From an uncultured Anaeroplasmataceae bacterium (lineage in GTDB: Bacteria > Bacillota_I > Bacilli_A > Acholeplasmatales > Anaeroplasmataceae): DNA of 10,550 bases. A model generated the notes under the pieces. It ran no database searches. It was given only the letters and a program-made list of their open reading frames with translations, and was not told the DNA's origin. The DNA lies in the NCBI GenBank assembly GCA_934229785.1, contig CAKQEA010000037.1, positions 1 to 10,550 of the forward strand, read 5' to 3'. The translations under genes and the position numbers were made by a program. This document shows positions 1 through 4,980 of the stretch, in pieces. How positions within the stretch are numbered: position 1 is the stretch's first letter; each line of letters opens with the position of its first letter.

Positions 1-75
1 TACAATCTAGGATTAGATAAAAAATATTATATGCCATCAGAATTATCAAAAAAAATTAAAAATTTAAATAAATGA
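1..75 (+). CDS. 3' end of an unidentified gene (24 codons in window)
   Basis: Frame 1 is open from the window edge to a TGA at 73-75 and gives a Lys/Asn-rich, charged C-terminus (ends SKKIKNLNK). A strong factor-independent terminator lies 38 bases downstream on the same strand, which supports this being the real end of a plus-strand gene. Too little is present to name a family. If the short RNA at 443-521 is a tracrRNA, the identity of this gene (a cas gene or not) becomes important, but nothing in these 24 residues is diagnostic. Confidence 0.5.
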   Translation, partial: YNLGLDKKYYMPSELSKKIKNLNK

Positions 76-113
76 GTGAATTCATACAACATTTTACTTC
101 AATGAAATAGCAG

Positions 114-139
114 AAAAATGGCCTAATAAGGCCATTTTT
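114..139 (+). terminator. Factor-independent terminator, perfect 10-bp stem
   Basis: AAAAATGGCC (114-123) and GGCCATTTTT (130-139) pair perfectly around the six-base loop TAATAA, with a T-rich tail continuing to about 146. It lies 38 bases after the stop codon at 73-75 and should end that transcript. The stem is symmetric with A and T tracts on both sides, so it could also stop transcription arriving from the right. Confidence 0.85.
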
Positions 140-144
140 AATTT

Positions 145-366
145 TTAAACTGTCGAAAACCGGATTATACATTATTTATTTGTTATATTCAAGAATTTGA
201 ATTTTATTCAAAATTTATTTAAAAAATTCAATTACAAAATTATATGATATTTTGAAATGTTTATTTTAGATGTAAGTCTAAATTAATATCTTTCGAAACT
301 TTAATTTTAAGGCAAAATAAAGTAAGCAACATGTTTATTTTTTCTCAAACTCCTGTTTTAATACAA
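145..366. other. AT-rich gene-free spacer with short inverted motifs
   Basis: No credible ORF or ribosome binding site was found on either strand. The only structure is a cluster of alternating ATTCAA/TTGAAT hexamers (187-192, 197-202, 206-211 and 226-231), which could pair with one another. In sequence this AT-rich such motifs arise easily by chance, so no function is assigned. Confidence 0.4.
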
Positions 367-400
367 TGCCTTCACTATACATTATGTATAAATATAGGCA
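367..400. promoter_or_regulatory. Nested inverted repeat upstream of the small-RNA promoter (operator-like)
   Basis: TATACAT (376-382) and ATGTATA (384-390) form a perfect 15-base palindrome around a single T. It is flanked by a second inverted pair, TGCCT (367-371) and AGGCA (396-400). The palindrome ends 17 bases before the -35 box of the promoter at 408-436, a position suited to a regulator binding site. The TACA/TGTA half-sites recall operators of winged-helix repressors such as the BlaI/CopY type, but this resemblance is generic and no regulator gene is visible in the window. Confidence 0.35.
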
Positions 401-407
401 AAATCAA

Positions 408-436
408 TTGCTATTTTTATACTTTTGACATATAAT
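408..436 (+). promoter_or_regulatory. Sigma-A-type promoter of the short RNA
   Basis: The -35 box is TTGCTA (408-413, 4 of 6 consensus bases), followed by a 17-base spacer and a consensus -10 box TATAAT (431-436). Transcription would start near 442-443. No protein-coding gene follows on the plus strand. The transcript instead runs into a terminator ending at about 521, so the promoter appears dedicated to a short RNA. Confidence 0.6.
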
Positions 437-442
437 AAAGAC

Positions 443-521
443 AAGGGAAGTCTTAAAGGCTACTCCTTAATATTGTTATTTTTTAATTAAGGGAAAGCAC
501 CGCTCGCAACGGTGTTTTTTT
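443..521 (+). ncRNA. Free-standing ~80-nt small RNA, similar to a tracrRNA tail
   Basis: The RNA is bounded by a good promoter (408-436) and a strong terminator (494-521) and contains no ORF with a ribosome binding site. Its core AAGGCTACTCCTTAAT (456-471) matches 13 of 16 positions of the nexus segment of the Streptococcus pyogenes tracrRNA as I recall it. It is followed by a stem-loop and then a GCACCG...CGGTG hairpin with a U tract, the same order as in type II-A tracrRNAs. Two exclusive folds are visible: AAGG(456-459)/CCTT(465-468), or CCTTAAT(465-471)/ATTAAGG(486-492). The alternative is an antisense antitoxin RNA, because the small ORFs at 570-697 converge on it. Against tracrRNA: only about 13 bases lie between the predicted start and the core, which is short for an anti-repeat, and no cas gene or array is visible. 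Confidence 0.5.
494..521 (+). terminator. Terminator of the small RNA
   Basis: AAAGCACCG (494-502) pairs with CGGTGTTTT (510-518), including one G-T pair, around the loop CTCGCAA, and the T run extends to 521. A further pair, ATTAAGGG (486-493) with CCCTTAAT (526-533), can enclose the whole hairpin. Read on the minus strand there is no T tract after the stem, so termination in that direction is doubtful even though the structure is stable. Confidence 0.75.
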
Positions 522-569
522 CTTACCCTTAATCAATAACAAAAATAATTTATTCAATAATATTTAAAA

Positions 570-656
570 TTACTTTTTTAATTTTGTTAAAATGTATTTA
601 ACAATTTTAAATACTGAAATTACAATACTTAAAACTGCAGCAATTACGCTTAACAT
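570..656 (-). CDS. 28-residue hydrophobic peptide, possible type I toxin-like membrane peptide
   Basis: ATG at 656-654 and TAA at 572-570 encode a peptide beginning MLSVIAAVLSIVISVFKIV and ending in a basic tail (KLKK). It has one membrane-spanning stretch (residues 1-19) followed by lysines, the usual shape of type I toxins such as TxpA/Fst-like peptides and of other small membrane-active peptides. It has no strong ribosome binding site of its own. Its ATG overlaps the stop codon of the 15-codon ORF at 650-697 (ATGTTAA), so it may be translated by coupling, or the two may be one frameshifted gene. The small RNA at 443-521 converges on its 3' side. Short hydrophobic ORFs also arise by chance in AT-rich DNA, so this is tentative and no family was recognised. 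Confidence 0.4.
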   Translation of the reverse strand: MLSVIAAVLSIVISVFKIVKYILTKLKK

Positions 657-697
657 TTAGAGTAATCCATAACATAGAGGATCTTATGTTTTATCAT
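650..697 (-). CDS. 15-residue leader-like ORF overlapping the hydrophobic peptide gene
   Basis: ATG at 697-695 is preceded by AAGTGGGTGAT (712-702), which matches 9 of 11 bases of the ideal Shine-Dalgarno sequence AAGGAGGTGAT, four bases before the start. This is one of the best ribosome binding sites in the window, yet the ORF it serves (MIKHKILYVMDYSKC) is only 15 codons. Its TAA overlaps the ATG of the next ORF. It may be a leader peptide that couples translation to the 28-residue peptide, or the true N-terminus of that peptide after a frameshift. It has no recognisable function itself. Confidence 0.35.
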   Translation of the reverse strand: MIKHKILYVMDYSKC

Positions 698-718
698 AAA
701 CATCACCCACTTCTATGT
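672..718 (-). promoter_or_regulatory. Structured leader around the small-ORF start site
   Basis: Three pairings overlap here. ACATAGA (718-712, minus strand) pairs with TCTATGT (678-672). ATGTTT (703-698) pairs with AAACAT (691-686), placing the start codon (697-695) in the six-base loop. CCAC (720-717) can instead pair with GTGG (710-707) inside the ribosome binding site. Such start-site occlusion is known in type I toxin mRNAs. The folding is judged by eye only. Confidence 0.35.
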
Positions 719-756
719 GGTTTGGATTTGCACCGTCATTTATTAACTTCAAGCTC

Positions 757-762
757 ATTATA
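757..762 (-). promoter_or_regulatory. Candidate -10 box for the small-ORF transcript
   Basis: The minus strand reads TATAAT at 762-757, about 45 bases upstream of the small-ORF ribosome binding site. No convincing -35 box lies 16-18 bases further upstream (the sequence there is TTTTCT-like), so this is only a possible start of the transcript carrying the two small ORFs. Confidence 0.3.
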
Positions 763-780
763 TAACAATTATATATAAAA

Positions 781-827
781 GAAAAGCCAAAAAAATAGCT
801 ATTTTTACACTAAATTTTTAGCTTTCT
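781..827 (-). terminator. Possible terminator downstream of the beta-helix lipoprotein gene
   Basis: On the minus strand, GAAAGCTAAAAA (about 826-815) can pair, with a one-base bulge, with the later TTTTTGGCTTTTC (793-781), followed by a T-rich TTTTAT. It lies about 80 bases after the stop codon at 906-908. A further AAAAATAG/CTATTTTT palindrome lies in its loop. The stem is A-T rich with few G-C pairs, so confidence is limited. Confidence 0.4.
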
Positions 828-905
828 AAAGTTATTAAATTAACACCATTTCATTTGTATTCTTATTTTTAATTTTATAAATATTTTATCTTAGAATAGC
901 TTTAA

Positions 906-2852
906 TTATTCAAACTTAATAATGCAATTTTTTAAGTAATTATTTTTCTGATTATACCCAGAAACCAGATTATTTAAAAAGTATGATATTTGATTTTCAT
1001 CCGTTGGCGCATAAAATAACATTCTGCTTTTAGTATTTAGTCCTGATGCTTTAATATTATTATTTATGAAATCAACTCTATGGTTATTCATTTTTAAGTC
1101 ATTAAGCATTATTAGACATGATGTTTGATTTTCATTTTCCTTATAATTGTAATTAAATATATTATTTTTAATTTCAATATTACCATCTAAATTTAGTGAA
1201 TAATATCTAAAAAATGTATTTATTTGAGCATTCGTCACAATATTATTATTAAAAAAATCATTAATTGTATTATAAAATACATATTCACAATTTTTATTTA
1301 TTTCTATTTTATTATCAGTAACATTTTTAGTATTTAGCATTATATCTGTAGTTTTCAAATTAACAATAATTTCATTATTTATAACATTTGAAACATTATT
1401 CAAAATATGAACCTGAAATTCATAATCATCCAAATATGAATCAATTACCATTTTATTGTTTTTGAACATTGATATCATATTTAAACTTCCAGTTGTTGTT
1501 TTTTGGGCCTCAATTGCTCTAAAATTGCCATTTGCTTTTTTACTAATATGCAATGCTATATCATTATCATTGATAACTACATTCTTTCCCTTTGACCAAA
1601 TTAATCCACCAGTAGCACAAGTATTAATTTTATTTTCAACAAATGAAATATTTGTGTGATTATCACTAGTACCAAGTGTGAAGTTCATTACGCTTGATGA
1701 TTCACCATCATCAGGAACAACAAATTCATTTCCTTTAATTAAAACATTATCAATTATCCCCATATAAACAGCAATTAATTCATCATGAGCAATTTTATAA
1801 AATTTAGAATTTAATACTTTACAATTTTTACTACCATTTCCATGAAAATCTCTAATCCATAATGATCCACCTGCATTACTATCACAAGTATTATTGAATG
1901 TGCAATTATTAATTACTATATTTTCCCAATGAGTATATAAATCAACGTTTGTAAATTCTCTTTCCTTTGAATTTAACTCTAAGGTTGTATTTGGTATATC
2001 ATATTTTGAGTCAACAAATTCAATATTATTGCTATTATGAACACCAATCTGAGTTTTTATACCATTTATAAATCTTGTCATTTCATATTTAAAATTTAAT
2101 TTTGAAAATAAAATATTACTACATCCATATATGTTAAAAAAGAATTCATAGTATTTTTCATCATTATATGTGTCATTTACAATAATTGTAGAATCATTTC
2201 CTATAATTTTTAAATTATCTATTCCTGAAAAATCCATTCTATTTTGACATAAATAATTACCGTATGGTAGTTCTACAGCATTAACATCATATTTTTTTAT
2301 TTGATTAAAAATATTTTGAAGAACGACTCCATCGTCATCTATACCATTACCTTTTAATCCAAATGCCTTTAAGTTGACACTTTTATTATAAATAATAGCT
2401 CTTGCAAATAATCCATTATCTAACCTTATATCTAGACCTAAATTTTCATTTTTAATTTGATAGCATATATTTATACCTTTAACATAAACAATCTCATTTA
2501 AAGCTAAATTTTTACCTTTTAGCTCTTCAATTGTATTTACAGTTGAATTATAGTTTTTCTCAATATCATTTAAGCAAACTACATTTTTATCTATAATCTT
2601 ATAATTTTTATTATTATAGCTAAAAAAATTATTATAAATGTTAGAATTAATTTTATTAATAAAATAATTTTCAAACGATAAGCTTTCATTATCATTATAA
2701 TTATCAACAATTTTTTGTAAATTTATTAAATCGTTATTAGTATTTATTTCACTATCATTTGAGTCATCAAAATCATCTTTTTTGTTTGATTGATTAAAAC
2801 TGCATGAAGCTAATGATAATACCAAGCAAAGTATTAGTAATCTCTTCTTCAT
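906..2852 (-). CDS. Lipoprotein with right-handed parallel beta-helix (pectate-lyase-like fold)
   Basis: 648 residues. The N-terminus is a lipoprotein signal peptide with lipobox LASC (residues 14-17, Cys17 acylated), followed by an Asn/Asp/Ser-rich tether to about residue 42. Residues 160-205 carry the signature that opens many GH28-like and Pectate_lyase_3 beta-helices (GNGIDDDGVVLQ at 168-179, then ELPYGNYL near 194-201). The remainder is a long run of short beta strands with repeated Asn-Asn turns (NIxF, NNxI), typical of a parallel beta-helix. It is probably anchored outside the membrane and acts on a polysaccharide, consistent with the two pectate lyases nearby, but no family-specific catalytic residues could be picked out, so the substrate is unknown. 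The start is supported by GAGG (2862-2859) six bases upstream and by a promoter at 2879-2906. It appears monocistronic. Tail-spike-like proteins share the fold, but the lipobox argues against a phage origin. Confidence 0.8.
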   Translation of the reverse strand: MKKRLLILCLVLSLASCSFNQSNKKDDFDDSNDSEINTNNDLINLQKIVDNYNDNESLSFENYFINKINSNIYNNFFSYNNKNYKIIDKNVVCLNDIEKNYNSTVNTIEELKGKNLALNEIVYVKGINICYQIKNENLGLDIRLDNGLFARAIIYNKSVNLKAFGLKGNGIDDDGVVLQNIFNQIKKYDVNAVELPYGNYLCQNRMDFSGIDNLKIIGNDSTIIVNDTYNDEKYYEFFFNIYGCSNILFSKLNFKYEMTRFINGIKTQIGVHNSNNIEFVDSKYDIPNTTLELNSKEREFTNVDLYTHWENIVINNCTFNNTCDSNAGGSLWIRDFHGNGSKNCKVLNSKFYKIAHDELIAVYMGIIDNVLIKGNEFVVPDDGESSSVMNFTLGTSDNHTNISFVENKINTCATGGLIWSKGKNVVINDNDIALHISKKANGNFRAIEAQKTTTGSLNMISMFKNNKMVIDSYLDDYEFQVHILNNVSNVINNEIIVNLKTTDIMLNTKNVTDNKIEINKNCEYVFYNTINDFFNNNIVTNAQINTFFRYYSLNLDGNIEIKNNIFNYNYKENENQTSCLIMLNDLKMNNHRVDFINNNIKASGLNTKSRMLFYAPTDENQISYFLNNLVSGYNQKNNYLKNCIIKFE

Positions 2853-2878
2853 TTTCTACCTCTTCATTTATAAATCTA

Positions 2879-2906
2879 ATTATACCAAAATGTTTTAAAT
2901 TATCAA
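2879..2906 (-). promoter_or_regulatory. Promoter of the beta-helix lipoprotein gene
   Basis: On the minus strand, TTGATA (2906-2901, 5 of 6 consensus) is followed by 16 bases and TATAAT (2884-2879), with an extended -10 TGG directly before it. The start site would be near 2872, giving a leader of about 20 bases before the ATG at 2852. It is back-to-back with the mgtC-family promoter at 2956-2984, about 50 bases away. Confidence 0.7.
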
Positions 2907-2955
2907 AATAATTCATATATCTAAATAATAAATTATTATGTTTTTTTACAACATA

Positions 2956-2984
2956 TTGTTAATCTTATCTTTTTTTGCTATAAT
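2956..2984 (+). promoter_or_regulatory. Promoter of the MgtC/SapB-family gene
   Basis: TTGTTA (2956-2961), a 17-base spacer and TATAAT (2979-2984) place the transcript start near 2991. This lies after the upstream in-frame ATG at 2938 and directly before the ribosome binding site, which excludes 2938 as the translation start. Confidence 0.65.
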
Positions 2985-2992
2985 TTTATACA

Positions 2993-3001
2993 AAAGGAGG
3001 G
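2993..3001 (+). promoter_or_regulatory. Ribosome binding site deciding the MgtC-family start
   Basis: AAAGGAGGG lies five bases before ATG 3007. It is the strongest Shine-Dalgarno match on the plus strand here and selects this start over the in-frame ATG at 2938, which lies upstream of the promoter. Confidence 0.85.
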
Positions 3002-3006
3002 TCACT

Positions 3007-3729
3007 ATGACAAATATCATTATAGTTGATCCTATAGTAAAGCTATTAAAATGGAATTGGTTATCAGATATCAGTTTTGGATCAATAATCATTAGATTAT
3101 TTCTTGCATTTATATGCGGGGGAATATTAGGATTTGATCGTGCAAAAAAACATCAAGCTGCAGGCTTTAGAACCTATATTTTAGTGTGTCTAGGTGCATG
3201 CGTAGCAATGATGACTAATCAATTTATATTTGAATCAACTGGCTCTGGTGATTCAGCAAGACTTGGTGCTCAGGTTATATCTGGAATTGGTTTTTTAGGT
3301 GCTGGTACTATTATTGTAACATCAAGAAATCAAATCAAAGGATTAACTACTGCCGCCGGATTATGGGCATGTGCCTGCCTTGGTTTAAGTATCGGAATTG
3401 GCTTTTATACGCTTTCAATTATAGGAGAAATACTTTTAATCATTATTATCACAACATTGCCTAGAATCGAAAATTATGTTGTTTCTAAATCTAAAAATAT
3501 AGATATTCATATTGAATTTGAATGTAGAAATAATTTAAAAGACTTTGTATCATTAATTAGAAAAAAAGATATAAAAATTATTTCTGTCGAATATAATGCA
3601 GCATATTCCGCTTCAGGATTAAGCGTATATACAATATGCTTACTTTGTAATAAAAAAATAAATCATTTTGCTTTATTACAAGAAATATCAGAACTTAAAT
3701 ACGTTAATTATTGTGAAGAAATTAAATAA
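3007..3729 (+). CDS. MgtC/SapB-family inner membrane protein
   Basis: 240 residues from ATG 3007. The N-terminal half is a typical MgtC/SapB domain: membrane segments at about 27-43, 55-71, 86-105, 113-133 and 135-150, with family motifs GGILGFDRAKKHQAAGFRTY (38-57), RLGAQVISGIGFLGAGTI (85-102) and GLTTAAGLWA (112-121). Family members often have Glu in the GxERE region where this protein has Asp-Arg-Ala. The C-terminal 80 residues form a soluble alpha/beta domain resembling the ACT-like tail of longer MgtC proteins. Members are linked to magnesium limitation, acid tolerance and, in pathogens, control of the F-type ATPase, but those roles come from Salmonella and mycobacterial proteins and cannot be transferred with certainty. 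It is a single-gene unit with its own promoter and terminator. No Mg-sensing leader is possible, because the 5' leader is only about 16 bases. Confidence 0.9.
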   Translation: MTNIIIVDPIVKLLKWNWLSDISFGSIIIRLFLAFICGGILGFDRAKKHQAAGFRTYILVCLGACVAMMTNQFIFESTGSGDSARLGAQVISGIGFLGAGTIIVTSRNQIKGLTTAAGLWACACLGLSIGIGFYTLSIIGEILLIIIITTLPRIENYVVSKSKNIDIHIEFECRNNLKDFVSLIRKKDIKIISVEYNAAYSASGLSVYTICLLCNKKINHFALLQEISELKYVNYCEEIK

Positions 3730-3732
3730 ACT

Positions 3733-3768
3733 AAAAAAGTGCAAGATTAATAACTCAAGCACTTTTTT
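3733..3768. terminator. Bidirectional terminator between convergent genes
   Basis: AAAAAAGTGC (3733-3742) and GCACTTTTTT (3759-3768) pair perfectly over 10 bases around a 16-base loop, with T tracts in both directions. It starts three bases after the MgtC-family stop and lies 12 bases beyond the stop of the convergent zinc-ribbon gene (3781), so it serves both. Confidence 0.85.
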
Positions 3769-3780
3769 TAATTTATTTAA

Positions 3781-4248
3781 TTATAATTTTTCACCACAAT
3801 GAGGACAATATATAGCACCTGATTCAATTTTACCACCACATTTTGGACATAATGATTCTAATAAAGAACCACATTGTTGACAAAATTTAGAACCCTTTTT
3901 ATTAGCACAATTACATTTTGGACAATATATAGAATCATCCATAAAATCTTTTACCTCATCCTTAATTATTCTTATGTTCTTTCTTCTTGCCTCAGCGGTT
4001 TCATTAACTGAGTAATTAGCCATTTCGCGCATAAATCCTAACATAAGACAAATTAAGCCAATTCCTAAAGCTGGAATTCCAATAAAAAATAAGAAAAATA
4101 ATCTTGGCTGAGTCATTTCATTAATACAAATAAAAAAGTCAATTAAAGCAATAATTATGCATATGGCACCAATTGGTGTACAAATAAAACCTGCAGTTTT
4201 AAGCCTTTTTCTTGCTTGGGGATGTTCATCTAAATAATTTTTAGTCAT
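3781..4248 (-). CDS. Two-helix membrane protein with C-terminal double zinc ribbon
   Basis: 155 residues. Two membrane helices (about 19-42 and 50-73) form a hairpin, followed by a charged helical linker (83-107) and a cytosolic double zinc ribbon with four CxxC knuckles: CPKC 109-112, CQQC 123-126, CPKC 134-137 and CPHC 148-151. This DZANK/zinc-ribbon arrangement is common in small Firmicute membrane proteins of unknown role; the zinc ribbons probably bind protein or nucleic acid partners. The ribosome binding site AGGACGTGAT ends four bases before ATG 4248, close to the ideal AGGAGGTGAT. A TATAAT (4277-4272) lies 23 bases upstream of the start codon without a clear -35 box. The terminator at 4310-4349 separates it from the next gene upstream, so it is probably transcribed alone. 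Function is unknown. Confidence 0.8.
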   Translation of the reverse strand: MTKNYLDEHPQARKRLKTAGFICTPIGAICIIIALIDFFICINEMTQPRLFFLFFIGIPALGIGLICLMLGFMREMANYSVNETAEARRKNIRIIKDEVKDFMDDSIYCPKCNCANKKGSKFCQQCGSLLESLCPKCGGKIESGAIYCPHCGEKL

Positions 4249-4309
4249 TTTATCACGTCCTATCTACACTCATTATACAATAAAATTTATTTAATTTATA
4301 GAAAAAAAA

Positions 4310-4349
4310 GAAAAATTGTATTTAAATTCTCATTATAATACAATTTTTC
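4310..4349 (-). terminator. Terminator of the three-helix membrane protein gene
   Basis: GAAAAATTGTAT (4310-4321) pairs with ATACAATTTTTC (4338-4349), a 12-bp stem. On the minus strand it is followed by a run of eight Ts (4309-4302). It lies seven bases beyond the stop codon of the gene at 4357-4854. Confidence 0.75.
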
Positions 4350-4356
4350 TATATTC

Positions 4357-4854
4357 TTACATACTGGCCGCAGCACCTATGATTGCTAGCCCTATAAAAT
4401 AACAAATCAAAATTGCTAAAATAGAAAAAGCAATTTGAGCACCAACTGATATAGCCTTATTTTTTATTTTTTTACCAAAAATAAGACCAAAAACTGAAAA
4501 TAAAGCGCTGATAAAACCACCAATTGCTCCACCTACAACTGGAAATATTGCCACAAGTTGTGGTACAGCTCCCCAAGTTATTATGAATACAATTGGTAAG
4601 ATAAAGATAATATATTGATACCACGTAGTTTTAGGTGATACCTCATATTCTTTTTCATCAACAACAACCTGAACTCCTTTTAGGAAATTCCCTTTAATTA
4701 AAATTGTTTTTTCTAAATTTTCACCATATTTAAATTCAACCTTAGAAATCTTTTTAGTTTCAACATTATCTATATAAATATTTTTTTTACTTGTCCAAAA
4801 GCTTTCCTCATATGTTAAATTGCTATCATCTTCTAATTTAATTACTTCTTTCAT
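4357..4854 (-). CDS. Small membrane protein of unknown function
   Basis: 165 residues. Residues 1-75 are soluble, charged and probably beta-rich, with no signal peptide. They are followed by three hydrophobic segments at about 79-96, 98-127 (Gly-rich, VVGGAIGGFISALFSVFGLI) and 138-161, ending in a short Ala-rich tail. An N-in cytosolic domain with a membrane-embedded C-terminal half is the simplest topology. No enzyme motif or known family is recognised. AGGAGA (4868-4863) lies eight bases before ATG 4854. It has its own terminator. No clear promoter was found, so it could be read through from the pectate-lyase operon 126 bases upstream. Confidence 0.7.
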   Translation of the reverse strand: MKEVIKLEDDSNLTYEESFWTSKKNIYIDNVETKKISKVEFKYGENLEKTILIKGNFLKGVQVVVDEKEYEVSPKTTWYQYIIFILPIVFIITWGAVPQLVAIFPVVGGAIGGFISALFSVFGLIFGKKIKNKAISVGAQIAFSILAILICYFIGLAIIGAAASM

Positions 4855-4923
4855 ACTAAAATTCTCCTATTACTATTTGTTAAAAAACTACTATTGTTAT
4901 AAAAATGTAAATAACATATTATT

Positions 4924-4954
4924 GCCTAGAATCAAATTACATTTAACTCTAGGC
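4924..4954. repeat. Inverted repeat between pectate lyase and membrane protein genes
   Basis: GCCTAGA (4924-4930) and TCTAGGC (4948-4954) form a perfect 7-bp stem with a 17-base loop. It lies 27 bases after the pectate lyase stop codon. No T tract follows on the minus strand, so it is either a weak terminator, an RNA-stabilising or processing hairpin, or a protein binding site. Confidence 0.45.
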
Positions 4955-4980
4955 TTTATATATTAAGTGATTATTTAATG

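Noticed and set aside
684..758. Minus-strand ORF of 24 codons starting at the ATG at 758-756
   Set aside because: The composition looks protein-like, but there is no ribosome binding site and the ATG overlaps the TATAAT that is a better candidate -10 box; it also overlaps the 15-codon ORF, which has a strong ribosome binding site.
686..778. Plus-strand ORF of 30 codons with AGAGG five bases upstream
   Set aside because: The ribosome binding site is acceptable, but no promoter is visible and the His/Leu-rich product resembles nothing; its start lies inside the inverted repeats that are better explained on the minus strand.
145..905. CRISPR array or tRNA in the left intergenic region
   Set aside because: No spaced direct repeats of 24-40 bases exist. 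A T-arm-like GGTGCAAATCC on the minus strand (about 724-734) has no matching acceptor, D or anticodon arms.
1456..1659. Plus-strand ORF of 67 codons inside the beta-helix lipoprotein gene
   Set aside because: Entirely antisense to a well-supported gene, with no convincing ribosome binding site; its hydrophobic look is what antisense of Asn/Lys-rich codons gives.
2938..3006. Upstream in-frame ATG extending the MgtC-family protein by 23 residues
   Set aside because: It lies before the promoter at 2956-2984 and lacks a ribosome binding site, while ATG 3007 has AAAGGAGGG.
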